From contig OY969423.1 of the NCBI GenBank assembly GCA_963699225.1, positions 744,001-808,000 of the forward strand: a stretch of 64,000 bases of DNA. The letters run 5' to 3'. The stretch's first letter is position 1. Each line of letters begins with the position of its first letter. A model generated the notes under the pieces. The model was given only the letters and a program-made list of their open reading frames with translations, was not told the origin of the DNA and made no database searches. Of the stretch, positions 51,804 through 61,244 are shown piece by piece. Made by a program: the position numbers and the translations under genes. Origin of the DNA: VRUE01 sp963699225 (lineage in GTDB: Bacteria; Actinomycetota; Thermoleophilia; Solirubrobacterales; 70-9).

Positions 51804-52685
51804 TCATGCGCGTGGATGGGTGGCCGCATACGCGTCGCGGAGGCGAGCCGCATCGACTCGAGTGTAAACCTGTGTGGTCGAAATCGAGGCGTGACCGAGC
51901 AGCTCCTGGATCGTGCGCAGGTCGGCGCCGCCCTCGAGCAGGTGCGTGGCAAAGCTGTGGCGCAGCGAGTGCGGGGAGACTCCCGCGGCGAGCGCGGCTT
52001 CCCGCACCCAGAGCCCAAGCCGGCGGGTGATGTCAGAGTTGGAGAGCCGCCTGCCGCTCTTCGAGAGGAAGAGCGCCTGCTCGCGCGGATCCGCAGTGAG
52101 GGCGTGGCGGCCGCGCTCGCTGTAGCGGCGCAAGGCCTGCTGTGCCGGCTCGCCGACCGGCAGCAGCCGTTCCTTGGAGCCCTTGCCCAGCACGCGCAGC
52201 TGCTCGGTCTCAAAATCGAGCGCGCCGACGTCGAGGGTGACGATCTCCTCGCAGCGCAGCCCGCAGGAATACGCCAGCTCGAGCATCGCCCGGTCGCGCA
52301 ACTCGAGTGGCGTGCGAGCGGGGATCCGCTCCAGCAGTTCGCGCACTTGTTCCACCGTGAGCACCCGCGGCAGCTTTTCCTCCCGCTTGGGACTGGAGAC
52401 GAGGTCGGCCGGGTTCTGCCCGACCCGTTCGGTGCGGACGAGGAAGTCGAAGAGACCGCGGACAGCAGCCAGCTTGCGCGCGACGGTCGCCGGCGCCGCG
52501 CCGTCCGATGAAAGGCCCGCAGCGAAGCGCCGCACATCGCGATGGCGAATCTCTCCGGGTTCCCGCTCTCCCGCCCACTCGACGAACTGCCCGAGATCCA
52601 CTCCATAAGCCTTGCGGGTCCGCTCTGCCGCACCTCGACCCCTCAGGTCTCGGTCATAGGCAGTAAGTGCATCCCCCCAGTTCAC
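51804..52685 (-). CDS. xerC: Tyrosine recombinase of the XerC/XerD type
   Basis: A 293-residue site-specific recombinase, probably for chromosome dimer resolution. The N-terminal SAM-like domain (RTRKAYGVDLGQFVEWA) precedes the catalytic domain with the conserved Arg in SCGLRCEEIVTL, Lys in GKGSKERLLP, HSLRHSFATHLLEGG, GHASISTTQVYT with the nucleophilic Tyr. A GTG start at 52685 matches the typical length. It lies between the sigma factor and the L,D-transpeptidase gene. XerC versus XerD cannot be told. Confidence 0.9.
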   Translation of the reverse strand: MNWGDALTAYDRDLRGRGAAERTRKAYGVDLGQFVEWAGEREPGEIRHRDVRRFAAGLSSDGAAPATVARKLAAVRGLFDFLVRTERVGQNPADLVSSPKREEKLPRVLTVEQVRELLERIPARTPLELRDRAMLELAYSCGLRCEEIVTLDVGALDFETEQLRVLGKGSKERLLPVGEPAQQALRRYSERGRHALTADPREQALFLSKSGRRLSNSDITRRLGLWVREAALAAGVSPHSLRHSFATHLLEGGADLRTIQELLGHASISTTQVYTRVDAARLRDAYAATHPRA

Positions 52686-52821
52686 AAATCTAAATTCGTT
52701 CTCCTTGGGTTACGTCCTGCGAACGGACGCGAAAACCAAGCAGTTCAAGGACGCAGGGAGCGTGGCGTGCTCTGCACGCGAGCGACTGAGGACGCCGAAA
52801 TGCGCCGGTTTGCAGCGTCCG

Positions 52822-53859
52822 CTACCCAATATAAATCGGCGTACCGACTTCTACTTGGGGATAGAGTTCGATCACGTCAGGAATCGACATTCGCACGCAG
52901 CCGTGCGAGGCGGCGGAGCCAAGCGATTCGGTCTCTTCAGTGCCATGAATCCCGGCGCCTTCGAAGATCGCCATCCAGCGGGCCTTGATCGGATCGGCTG
53001 GGCCCGGAGGGATCACCTGGCCGGCCAGGTCACCAGCCCAGGCGGAGTCGGGAACGTGCCAGGAAGGGTTTTCCTGCTTTTCCTGGATGTGGTACAGCCC
53101 GGCGGGAGTTTCAAGGCCTTCCTGGCCGACGGCCACGGTGTACGTTTTTGCCAGCTTCAGGTCCTTCCAGAGCCGCAGGGTGAAGGTCGAGCGGTCGAGG
53201 GTGAGGTAGGACGGGTAAGCCGATGCGACTTCCTTCGTCGTCACTTCCGGTTTCGTCGGGTGGGTGCGAGCGGCGATCGTGTGGTCGGCGTCGGCATTGA
53301 GCACCGCCGCCTCGAGCTGGCGGGTGAGCAGGTTGTCGCGCAGCTTGCGCCCGTTCTTTGCCGCCGCCACCTCGAGCGAGTCGGGGCTCGGTTCGACCGT
53401 GGCGTCCTGGGCTTCGCGTTCAACCTTGCCCGCGACCTCGCGGACGAAGCGGTTGATCGCGGGCTTTGAGTAGCTGACGTCGGCGCCGATCTGCTCGTCG
53501 ACACCACCGCCGGTGACGTAGCGAACCAGTCGCCCCGGAAAACCTCCCTCGCGACTTTCGGCAACCGCTTCTTCGACCGCGGCATCGATGTCAGCGTGAA
53601 CTTTGAGGCTCTTGCCCGGCAACGTCCAGCTCTTGCCGTCGTAGCCGACGCGCAGTGAGTGTTTCAGCGGCCCGAGCAGCTGGCGACTGACCGCCTGCTT
53701 GGCTTCCGCTTCGTCCATGCCGCTGACATCGACACCGCCGACGGTGACTCCGTCGGCGATCTTGTCCTTCTCCGAGCTGTCGTAGGCATAGCCAACCGCG
53801 ACGCCGAGAAGCAGCAGCGCCACGAGGGCGAGAATCGCAATTTGAGTCTTTCGCCCCAT
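52822..53859 (-). CDS. L,D-transpeptidase with N-terminal membrane anchor and PG-binding-4-like domain
   Basis: A cell-wall cross-linking enzyme of about 345 residues. A helix near 8-26 anchors it. The middle (IADGVTVGGVDVSGMDEAEAKQAV, then repeated region) resembles the PF12229 PG-binding-4 domain. The YkuD catalytic domain at the end carries HGT and SHGCVRMS with the nucleophilic Cys near 322. It makes 3-3 cross-links between peptide stems. ATG at 53859 follows GGGGAAAGG. It has its own promoter at 53880 and may be the first gene of the xerC/sigma run. Confidence 0.92.
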   Translation of the reverse strand: MGRKTQIAILALVALLLLGVAVGYAYDSSEKDKIADGVTVGGVDVSGMDEAEAKQAVSRQLLGPLKHSLRVGYDGKSWTLPGKSLKVHADIDAAVEEAVAESREGGFPGRLVRYVTGGGVDEQIGADVSYSKPAINRFVREVAGKVEREAQDATVEPSPDSLEVAAAKNGRKLRDNLLTRQLEAAVLNADADHTIAARTHPTKPEVTTKEVASAYPSYLTLDRSTFTLRLWKDLKLAKTYTVAVGQEGLETPAGLYHIQEKQENPSWHVPDSAWAGDLAGQVIPPGPADPIKARWMAIFEGAGIHGTEETESLGSAASHGCVRMSIPDVIELYPQVEVGTPIYIG

Positions 53860-53879
53860 CACCTTTCCCCAACGATCGG

Positions 53880-53909
53880 CATATATCCGGCCGAACCTGA
53901 CCTACGCAA
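53880..53909 (-). promoter_or_regulatory. Promoter of the L,D-transpeptidase gene
   Basis: TTGCGT (53904-53909) and TATATG (53880-53885) on the minus strand are 18 nt apart. It lies in a 115-nt gap between divergent genes, about 25 nt before the ATG. Confidence 0.5.
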
Positions 53910-53974
53910 AAGTTTAGGCAGATGGATCATTCGGCTCAAATGCTCAGATCACCTGCAAATCCACGTTCGACAGA

Positions 53975-54727
53975 GTGACGGTCGCTGCGGATATCTTTCA
54001 GGTCGTGCCGCCGAAAGCCAGCAAGGACACCGTCCGCAAGGAAGTCTGGAAGGCCATGGACCGCGAGGGGGTCTCGCGCTTCCCCGGAGCCGAGGGCCGG
54101 ATCCCGAATTTCGCCGGAGCGAAAATGGCGGCGGAAAAGCTTGCCGGGCAACGCCTCTGGCGACGGGCCAGGGTGATCAAGGCGAATCCCGACTCGCCGC
54201 AGACCTACGCGCGCCGCATCGCCCTCGAGGAGGGCAAGATCGTGATCATGGCCGTGCCGCGGCTGCGCGACCCGCACCCCTTCCGCGTGCTGGACCCGAA
54301 AAAGCTCTCCAAACGCGCGGTCAAAGAGGCGGCAACGATCAAGGGCGCGCTCAAACACGGCCGCGTCGTCGCCCTCGACGAGCTGCCCGAGATCGACTTC
54401 GTCCTCTGCGGCTCGGTCGCGGTCAACCTCAGCGGCGCCCGCGTCGGCAAGGGCGGCGGTTACTCCGACCTCGAGTACGGCGTGCTGATCGACGCTGGCA
54501 AGATCGACAGCCACACAACGGTGGCCACCACGGTGCACCCGACCCAGGTCCTGCGCCGCCACCTGATGATGACCTCGCACGACCTACCGGTCGACGTGAT
54601 CGCCACACCGCGCGCCGTGATCGAGGTCGAGCGTCAGTACGAGCGCCCGCGCGGAATCCTCTGGGACCACCTGCAGCCGCCGCAGATCCGCGAAATACCC
54701 ATACTCGAACGTATGGGTTATGCGTGA
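53975..54727 (+). CDS. 5-formyltetrahydrofolate cyclo-ligase-like protein
   Basis: A 250-residue MTHFS-superfamily protein (archaeal/MTHFSD-like branch). SKDTVRKEVWKAMDREGVSRFP near 16-37 resembles the N-terminal KxxLR segment, AAEKLAGQRLWRRARVIKAN near 50 and the GSVAVNLSGARVGKGGGYSDLEYG loop near 145 the substrate region. The true cyclo-ligase recycles 5-formyl-THF, but activity for this branch is unproven. A GTG start is used. It overlaps the alpha/beta hydrolase gene by 8 nt. Confidence 0.8.
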   Translation: MTVAADIFQVVPPKASKDTVRKEVWKAMDREGVSRFPGAEGRIPNFAGAKMAAEKLAGQRLWRRARVIKANPDSPQTYARRIALEEGKIVIMAVPRLRDPHPFRVLDPKKLSKRAVKEAATIKGALKHGRVVALDELPEIDFVLCGSVAVNLSGARVGKGGGYSDLEYGVLIDAGKIDSHTTVATTVHPTQVLRRHLMMTSHDLPVDVIATPRAVIEVERQYERPRGILWDHLQPPQIREIPILERMGYA

Positions 54728-55604
54728 CGACTACGGCAACTTAGATCCCGATTGGCTGAGGATCGATTGGCGGGCGCACGTGCACCGGCTCGAGCTGCCG
54801 GGGGCGTCGGTCAACTACGCCGAGATCGGCGAGGGCGAGCCGATCGTCTTCGTCCACGGCCTGACCAGCTCCTGGCAGGCCTGGCTGGAAAACATGCCCC
54901 ACTTCAGCCGCTCCCATCGGGTAATCGCCCTCGACCTGCCCGGCTTCGGCGCCAGCCCGATGCCCTCCTGGCCGATCGACATGCCCGCCTACGGGCGCCT
55001 GCTGCACGACTTCTGCGAGAAGCTGGAGATCGGCCGCGACGCCACTCTGGTCGGCAACTCGATGGGTGGCCTGGTTGCTGCCGAGGCGGTGCTCGCCGAG
55101 CCGAGCCGATTCAACCGCCTGGCCCTGGTCTCGGCGGCGGGCTTCATCAACACCTGGCTCCCGCACGAGCGCGGCCGCGCCACCTCACAGGCATGGGGCA
55201 CTTTCGGCCGCCCGTTCGGCGCAGCCGCGCGCTTCTTCGTCACCCACCGCCGCGCCCGCTACCTGATGTTCCGCTTCGCGATCCGCTATCCGGGCCGGCT
55301 CGGTAAGGAGCTGCTCTGGGAGCAGATGGCTTCAGGCGTGCCCTGCCCCGGCTTCGCCGATGCGCTCGACGCGGTGATCGAATACGACGCCCGCGATCGC
55401 CTCGAAGAAATCAAAATCCCGACGATGATCGTCTGGGGCACCGATGACTGGGTGATCCCCTCGGCCGCTGCACTCAGCTACAACCGCCGCATCCCCCACT
55501 CACGCCTGGAGATCTTCGAGCACACCGGGCACGTACCCCAGCTCGAGCGACCGGCGCGCTTCAACCGGATCCTGGAGGAGTTCCTCGAGGTCAACTCGGC
55601 CTGA
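54720..55604 (+). CDS. Alpha/beta-hydrolase
   Basis: A 294-residue hydrolase. The nucleophile elbow is GNSMGG (Ser near 112), the acid is in VWGTDDWVIPS near 240 and the base is in EHTGHVPQLERP near 268. The oxyanion motif is FVHGLTSS near 43. The fold and length suit an esterase or C-C hydrolase; substrate is not evident. It overlaps the upstream folate-type ligase gene and precedes ilvD, which is convergent. Confidence 0.88.
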   Translation: MRDDYGNLDPDWLRIDWRAHVHRLELPGASVNYAEIGEGEPIVFVHGLTSSWQAWLENMPHFSRSHRVIALDLPGFGASPMPSWPIDMPAYGRLLHDFCEKLEIGRDATLVGNSMGGLVAAEAVLAEPSRFNRLALVSAAGFINTWLPHERGRATSQAWGTFGRPFGAAARFFVTHRRARYLMFRFAIRYPGRLGKELLWEQMASGVPCPGFADALDAVIEYDARDRLEEIKIPTMIVWGTDDWVIPSAAALSYNRRIPHSRLEIFEHTGHVPQLERPARFNRILEEFLEVNSA

Positions 55605-55624
55605 GGGCCCGGTCGAGCCGAGGA

Positions 55625-57319
55625 CTAGACGGTTACCGCGCCTTCGGACGCCGACGAGACGGTGGCGGCGTACTTGGCCATCACGCCCTTGCCGAAGGGC
55701 GAGGGGGGCGACTTGTAATCCGCGACTCGCCTGACGATCTCCTCATCGCTGAGATCGACGTCGAGGCGACGATTGTCGATGTCGACCGTGATCTCATCGC
55801 CCTCGCGGATCGCAGCGATTGGGCCGCCTTTGGCTGCCTCGGGCGAGACGTGGCCGATCATCAGGCCGCGGGTGGCGCCGGAGAAGCGGCCGTCGGTGAC
55901 CATCGCCACGCTCTCCCCCAAACCCTCGCCGACTATTGCGGCGGTCACCTGCAGCATCTCGCGCATGCCGGGACCCCCGACCGGGCCCTCGTTGCGGATC
56001 ACGACGACATCGCCGGGGTTGATCTGCTGGTCCTTGACTGCGCGGTAGCAATCCTCTTCGGAGTCAAAGACGCGGGCCGGCCCGGTCTGCTGAGTGCGCT
56101 CGGTGCCGGCAAGCTTCACCACTGCGCCCTCGGGGGCAAGGTTGCCGCCGAGGATCGCCAGGCCACCCTCCGGGCTCTTCGGGTCGCTGAGCGGGCGCAC
56201 GACTTCCTGGCCAGGAGCCTCGCTCGCCTCGTGCGCAACCTCGCCGATCGTCTTGCCGGTGACCGTAATCGCGTCTTCGTGAAGGCTGCCGGCTTCGGCC
56301 AAGCGCTTGAGGATCACCGGCACCCCGCCGGCGGCGTAAAGGTCGGTGGCGACGAAGCGGCCCCCCGGCTTGAGGTCGGCGAAGAGCGGCGTGGCGCGCG
56401 AGATCCGCTCGAAATCGGCCATCGTCAGCTCGATATCGAGCTCCTTGGCCAGGGCGATCAGGTGCAGGACGGCGTTGGTCGACCCGCCCGAGGCGCAGAC
56501 GCAGGCGGCCGCGTTCTCTAGCGAGTCGCGGGTGATCACCTTGCTCGGCCTGATGTCTTCGACCAAGACGTTGAGGACCAGCTCGCCGATCCGCTCCGCC
56601 ACAGTGCCCTTCTCGTCGTCTTCGGCCGGCACCATCGCCGAGCCGCCGGCGCTGACCCCGAGTGCCTCGAAGGCGCAGGCCATCGTGTTGGCGGTGAACT
56701 GACCGCCGCAGGCCCCGGCGCCAGGACTGGCGACGCCCTCCAGCTCATTCAGTTCCTCGTCGCTCATATCGCCGGCGTTGTGGGCGCCCATCGCCTCGAA
56801 GATGTCGAGGATGGTCACGTCGCGGCCGTGCCAGTGACCGGGAGCGATCGAGCCGCCGTAGAGGACGACCGAGGGGACGTCGAGGCGGGCCAGCGCCATC
56901 GCGCAGCCCGGGATCGTCTTGTCGCAAGCGCAGAGGGCAACGATCGCGTCGAACTGGTAGCCGCGAGCCATCAGCTCGATCGAGTCGGCGATCACCTCGC
57001 GGCTGACCAGCGAAGCCTTCATTCCCTGGGTTCCCATCGTGATCCCGTCCGAGATCGCGACGGTGTTGAACTCCAGCGGCGTGCCGCCGGCGGCGCGAAC
57101 GCCCTCCTTGACGTGCTCGGCAAGTCCGCGCAGGTGAAAGTTGCAGGAGTTCGCCTCGGCCCAGGTGTTGGCGATGCCGATCGTCGGCCGGCTCAAGGCA
57201 TCGTCGTCATAGCCGACGCCCTTCATGTAGGCACGCGAGTGGGCCCTGTCAGGGCCATCGAAGAGGGCACTCGAGCGGGGACGGGGAAGCTTGGTCGTGG
57301 TGGCGCCGTTTGAGCTCAT
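55625..57319 (-). CDS. ilvD: Dihydroxy-acid dehydratase
   Basis: IlvD makes 2-ketoisovalerate and 2-keto-3-methylvalerate in branched-chain amino acid synthesis. The protein of about 564 residues has the iron-sulfur cysteines at NSCNFHLR near 58, CACDKTIPGCAMA near 130 and GAGACGGQFTANTMA near 200, and downstream GFDSGATRG-like DGRFSGATRGLMIGH with the catalytic serine. It is near-normal in length. ATG at 57319. It follows thiD by 9 nt; both are biosynthetic genes. Confidence 0.95.
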   Translation of the reverse strand: MSSNGATTTKLPRPRSSALFDGPDRAHSRAYMKGVGYDDDALSRPTIGIANTWAEANSCNFHLRGLAEHVKEGVRAAGGTPLEFNTVAISDGITMGTQGMKASLVSREVIADSIELMARGYQFDAIVALCACDKTIPGCAMALARLDVPSVVLYGGSIAPGHWHGRDVTILDIFEAMGAHNAGDMSDEELNELEGVASPGAGACGGQFTANTMACAFEALGVSAGGSAMVPAEDDEKGTVAERIGELVLNVLVEDIRPSKVITRDSLENAAACVCASGGSTNAVLHLIALAKELDIELTMADFERISRATPLFADLKPGGRFVATDLYAAGGVPVILKRLAEAGSLHEDAITVTGKTIGEVAHEASEAPGQEVVRPLSDPKSPEGGLAILGGNLAPEGAVVKLAGTERTQQTGPARVFDSEEDCYRAVKDQQINPGDVVVIRNEGPVGGPGMREMLQVTAAIVGEGLGESVAMVTDGRFSGATRGLMIGHVSPEAAKGGPIAAIREGDEITVDIDNRRLDVDLSDEEIVRRVADYKSPPSPFGKGVMAKYAATVSSASEGAVTV

Positions 57320-57328
57320 CGCCAAAAT

Positions 57329-58132
57329 CTACTGAGGCAGTCCAGAGATCAGGTTGAAGACATCGACCGGGCCGGGGCCCTCACCGAGCTCTCGCAGCCC
57401 AGATGCGACGGCGGCCGAGGCGACCTCTCGTGCCTTGCGCGCCGCCTCGAGCGGAGTCTCGCCGAGCGCCAAGTGGGCGGCCAGAGCCGAGGAGTGGGTG
57501 CAGCCGGAGCCGTGCGCGGCGCCGTCGGCGTGCTGTTCGCCGGGGATCTCGGCCGATTCGCGACCGTCGAAGAAGAGGTCGACGACGCGCTCACTGTGTC
57601 CGCCGGTCACGACCACCGCATGGGGGCCCAGCGCCCGCACCTCACGGGCCAGGTCCTCCTGGGAATCCTGCTCGCTGCCACCACTGAGCACGCGCGCCTC
57701 GGGAATGTTGGGGGTGACCACCGTCGCCAGCGGCAGCAGGCGCTCGGCCAACGCCGAGCGCGCTTCCTCGTCGAGCAGCACCGCACCACTCTCGGCGACC
57801 ATCACTGGGTCAATCACGACCGGCGCGTCGCCGATGAAGCGAAGCGCCTCGACCACCGCCTCGACCGTCTCAGCGGTACCAAGCATTCCGATCTTCACCG
57901 CCGCGACGCCGATGTCTTCGGCAACGGCGCCGACCTGGGCAATGATCATCTCCGGCGAGACCGTTTCAATCGCCTCGACGCCGACCGTGTTCTGCGCCGT
58001 GATCGCGGTGATCGCCGTCATCCCGTGCACCCCACAGCGGGCAAACGCCTTCAGGTCGGCCTGGACCCCGGCGCCACCGCCGGAGTCCGACCCGGCAATT
58101 GAGAGCACCGCTGGAATCGAGGTCGGGGACAC
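57329..58132 (-). CDS. thiD: Hydroxymethylpyrimidine (phosphate) kinase
   Basis: ThiD phosphorylates HMP and HMP-P for thiamine synthesis. The 267-residue ribokinase-fold protein has SIAGSDSGGGAGVQADLKAF near 11-30 and the C-terminal AAHGSGCTHSSALAAHLA near 215-232, which holds the catalytic site. Normal length. It lies between dprA and ilvD; no other thi gene is near, so it is probably part of an opportunistic operon. Confidence 0.94.
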   Translation of the reverse strand: MSPTSIPAVLSIAGSDSGGGAGVQADLKAFARCGVHGMTAITAITAQNTVGVEAIETVSPEMIIAQVGAVAEDIGVAAVKIGMLGTAETVEAVVEALRFIGDAPVVIDPVMVAESGAVLLDEEARSALAERLLPLATVVTPNIPEARVLSGGSEQDSQEDLAREVRALGPHAVVVTGGHSERVVDLFFDGRESAEIPGEQHADGAAHGSGCTHSSALAAHLALGETPLEAARKAREVASAAVASGLRELGEGPGPVDVFNLISGLPQ

Positions 58133-58141
58133 AGTCGCAGC

Positions 58142-59257
58142 CTAGATGGCGGGCGCCGAGAGCAGTGTCCGTGAATACACGCCTACGAGCGAGCAAGAGA
58201 CGTAACCGAGCGCCTCCAGGGTGGCCAGCGCCGCGGCAGCCTCGGCGCCGTCGAGCTCGAGCGCGGCGGCGATCGCGTCGCTGGTCTCCGCCCCGCGCTC
58301 CAGGACGGCCAACACCTCACGCAGCCGCGCGTCCAGGTCGGCGCCGACCCGCTCCGCCCTACGAACGCCCGGGCCGAGCATCGCGTCGAGCACGTCCTGA
58401 CCGTTGCGAATCAGACAGGCGCCGCCGGCCAGCAGGTCATTGGTGCCGGCCGAGGCGCGCGAGTTGACCGGTCCGGGCACGGCGCCGAGATCGCGGCCGA
58501 GATCGGCGGCGAGGTCGGCCGTGATCAACGAGCCGGAGCGCTGCGCCGCCTCGACGACAACGGTCATCCCGGCCAGGGCGGCCATGATCCGGTTGCGGGC
58601 AGGAAAGGTCCAGCGCCAGGCCCCGGTGCCGGGCGGCAGCTCGGAGAGGACGAGGCCGCGCTCGCAGATCCGCCGCCAGAGCGATCGGTGCGAGGCCGGA
58701 TAGGCCATATCGGCGCCGCAACCGAGCACGGCGACGGTGGTGTCGGCTTCAAGCGCGCCGCGATGCGCGCAGGCGTCGATGCCGAAGGCGAGGCCGCTGG
58801 TAACGAGCAGGCCGGCGGCGGCCAGTTCGCGACCAAGTTCACGCGCCATCTCGCGACCGTAGGTGCTGGCCCGCCGCGCGCCGACGATCGTCACCGTCTC
58901 CTCCGGCGCAAGCCGTTCGAGCAAGCCCGGGTCCCCGCGCGCGATCAGCACCCAGGGGGCGTCGGCCGCGTCGTGGAGCCCGGGCGGAAAAGCCGGGTCG
59001 TGACGACAGCAGGCCCAGCAGTGGGCGGCCAGCAGGTCAGAGCGAAGCCGCTGCTCCGGCACCGCACTGACCTCGGCGAGCACCTGAACGGCGATCTTGG
59101 GCGCGGCCGCGGCAGCAAGGTCCTCGTTGCAGAGCCGCAGGAGTTCCGGCGAACGCGAGCCAGGAGCAGCGCTGGAGATCTTTTCGATGTAGGGCGCCAG
59201 ATGGGCGAGCAGCCGCGCCCGGCGCAGGCAGTCGGCACAGGCGTTCGGCTCGTTCAC
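58142..59257 (-). CDS. dprA: DNA-processing protein DprA
   Basis: DprA loads RecA on incoming single-stranded DNA during transformation. The 371-residue protein has an N-terminal Cys-rich helical segment, then the Rossmann-like DprA core with VTIVGARRASTYG near 120, SGLAFGIDACAHRGAL near 153, VLGCGADMAYPASH near 176 and SEPPG-like SELPPGTG, SLITA and the C-terminal winged-helix region. A GTG at 59257 overlaps the comM stop (GTGA). Together with comM, comEA and comEC it suggests competence. Confidence 0.92.
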   Translation of the reverse strand: MNEPNACADCLRRARLLAHLAPYIEKISSAAPGSRSPELLRLCNEDLAAAAAPKIAVQVLAEVSAVPEQRLRSDLLAAHCWACCRHDPAFPPGLHDAADAPWVLIARGDPGLLERLAPEETVTIVGARRASTYGREMARELGRELAAAGLLVTSGLAFGIDACAHRGALEADTTVAVLGCGADMAYPASHRSLWRRICERGLVLSELPPGTGAWRWTFPARNRIMAALAGMTVVVEAAQRSGSLITADLAADLGRDLGAVPGPVNSRASAGTNDLLAGGACLIRNGQDVLDAMLGPGVRRAERVGADLDARLREVLAVLERGAETSDAIAAALELDGAEAAAALATLEALGYVSCSLVGVYSRTLLSAPAI

Positions 59258-60741
59258 TCGCTGTCCCTCCGCCGCAACTGCAGGGCCTGGGCGACCTGCT
59301 CGTGGCCGACCGCCTCGCTGTCGGCGAGGTCGGCGACCGTTCTAGCCAGGCGCAGAACGCGGTCGTGAGCGCGGCCGCTGAGGCGACGGCGCGAGTAGGA
59401 CTCCGCCAGCAGCGTGGCGGCGCTCGCCTCGAGCGTGCACTCGCGCACCTCGGCGGCGGTCATCTCGGCATTGCTACGGCCGGGCCCGAGCCTGCGTTCC
59501 TGGCGCTCGCGCGCGGCAACCACCCGCTCGCGAACCGCCTCAGAGGGCTCCCCCGCCGGTCCGCCGATCTCCTCGGCGCTGGGCTGGCGGATCGCGGCAA
59601 GCACGTCAATGCGATCGGCAAGCGCGCCGCTCAGCCTCGCCTGGTAGCGACGCACCGCGAGCGGCGCGCAAGTGCACTCGGGGTCGCTTTCGCCCCGACC
59701 GCAGGGGCAGGGATTGGAGGCCGCGACGAGCATGAAGCGGCAGGGCAGTTGCCGCCAGGCGCCGGCCCGGGCCACGGCGACCCAACCACTCTCAAGTGGG
59801 GCCCGCAGCGCCTCCAGGGTGTCGCGGCGAAACTCGCAGAGCTCATCCAAAAAAAGCACCCCCCGATGCGCCAAGGTCGCCTCGCCCGGACCGGGCGGAT
59901 TACCGCCGCCGACCAGGCCCGCCGGGCTGATCGTGTGATGGGGAGAGCGAAACGGCCTGCCCCCCGCGCCTGCACCGAGCCTGCCGCAGACGCTGGCGAT
60001 CCGCGCCACCTCGAGCGCCTCGCCCGCCGCCAGCGGCGGCAGGATCGAGGGCAGACGACTCGCGGCCAGCGACTTTCCCGCACCGGGCGGGCCAACCATC
60101 AGCAGGCTGTGGCCGCCCGCAGCCGCGACCTCCAACGCGTAGCGCAGGTGGCGCTGGCCGCGCAGGTCGGCAAGGTCCGGCAATGCCTCCCCCTGGCGAC
60201 GGTCGAGCGACATCGGGTGTGGCCGTGGCGGCGTCCATTCCCCCGCGGCGAGGGCCGCGACCTGACCAAGGCTCTCGAGGCAGATCACCTCGAGGCCCTC
60301 GACCAGCGCCGCCTCGGCGCCGTTCTCCGCCGGCACGATGATCGCCTCACAGCCGCGCTCGCGCGCCGCCTCGGTGATCGCCAGCACACCGGGAACGGGT
60401 CGAACCGATCCGTCGAGGGCAAGCTCCCCGACCATCGCGATCGATCCGCCGAGCTCGAGCTGTCCCGAGGCGGTGAGCAGGGCGACCGAGATCGCCAGGT
60501 CGAGACCGGGACCGGCCTTGCGCAGGCTGGCCGGGGCGAGGTTGGCGACGATGCGACGCAGCGGGAACTCAAAGCCGCAGTTGACCAGCGCCGCGCGCAC
60601 CCGCTCGCGCGCCTCGCGCACGGCAGCGTCGGGCAGGCCGACGACCGAGAAGGCGGGCAAGCCGCGGTGCACGTCGACCTCGACCCGCACGGGCCGCGCC
60701 GAGATGCCGTCGAGGGTGAACGTCTGCGCCGTGGCGAGCAT
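59254..60741 (-). CDS. comM: YifB/ComM family AAA+ ATPase
   Basis: A ring helicase that promotes branch migration in transformation; 495 residues. The N-terminal ChlI-like domain begins MLATAQTFTLDGISA and has AFSVVGLPDAAVREARERVRAAL and NLAPASLRKAGPGLDL. The AAA+ core has GPPGAGKSLAASRLPSILPP (Walker A near 217) and GVLFLDELCEFRRD. I chose the ATG at 60741 as family-like; the longer frame upstream enters the yraN promoter region. Its stop overlaps dprA. Confidence 0.93.
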   Translation of the reverse strand: MLATAQTFTLDGISARPVRVEVDVHRGLPAFSVVGLPDAAVREARERVRAALVNCGFEFPLRRIVANLAPASLRKAGPGLDLAISVALLTASGQLELGGSIAMVGELALDGSVRPVPGVLAITEAARERGCEAIIVPAENGAEAALVEGLEVICLESLGQVAALAAGEWTPPRPHPMSLDRRQGEALPDLADLRGQRHLRYALEVAAAGGHSLLMVGPPGAGKSLAASRLPSILPPLAAGEALEVARIASVCGRLGAGAGGRPFRSPHHTISPAGLVGGGNPPGPGEATLAHRGVLFLDELCEFRRDTLEALRAPLESGWVAVARAGAWRQLPCRFMLVAASNPCPCGRGESDPECTCAPLAVRRYQARLSGALADRIDVLAAIRQPSAEEIGGPAGEPSEAVRERVVAARERQERRLGPGRSNAEMTAAEVRECTLEASAATLLAESYSRRRLSGRAHDRVLRLARTVADLADSEAVGHEQVAQALQLRRRDSE

Positions 60742-60866
60742 GGCGACGACGCTAAGGAGGCGAATCCGACGCGTGGTGCGGTCTACGTCACAGCTCTGAA
60801 AATTCATCCGCACGCCACCCGCGCGCCCGCTTCGACCAGGCCTCACCGCCCCTATCGTCGCCGGCA

Positions 60867-61244
60867 ATGACCGTGCAGCGACAACGCCTCGGCCGCACTG
60901 CGGAGGATCTTGTCACCACTCGGCTGATCGCGGCCCACTGGGAGATCCTCGAGCGCAACGCCCGCACCCGCTACGGCGAGCTCGACATCGTCGCCCTTGA
61001 CTCCCGCACCCTCGTCTTCCTCGAGGTCAAGGCCGGCAGGGCCAATTCCGCCTTCGGCCCGGAGCGCCCCGTCCACGCCGTCGACCGCCGCAAGCAGCAG
61101 CGCATCCGCCGCCTCGCCACCGCCTGGCTGGGCGAACGCCGCGACCTGCCCTATTACGCCGAGATCCGCTTCGACGCCGTCGGCGTCAGCTTCGACCGCG
61201 TCGGCCGCGCGACCGACATCGAGCACATCGAGGCTGCGTTCTAA
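60867..61244 (+). CDS. yraN: UPF0102/YraN endonuclease-like protein
   Basis: A 125-residue restriction-endonuclease-fold protein: LGRTAEDLVTTRLIAAHWEIL, RYGELDIVALDSRTLVFLEVKAG (the D-ExK pattern near 40-56) and RIRRLATAWL. The active-site pattern suggests nuclease activity, though the role is unproven. It is commonly next to rnhB and comM, as here. It is divergent from comM and its stop overlaps that of rnhB by 4 nt. Confidence 0.9.
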   Translation: MTVQRQRLGRTAEDLVTTRLIAAHWEILERNARTRYGELDIVALDSRTLVFLEVKAGRANSAFGPERPVHAVDRRKQQRIRRLATAWLGERRDLPYYAEIRFDAVGVSFDRVGRATDIEHIEAAF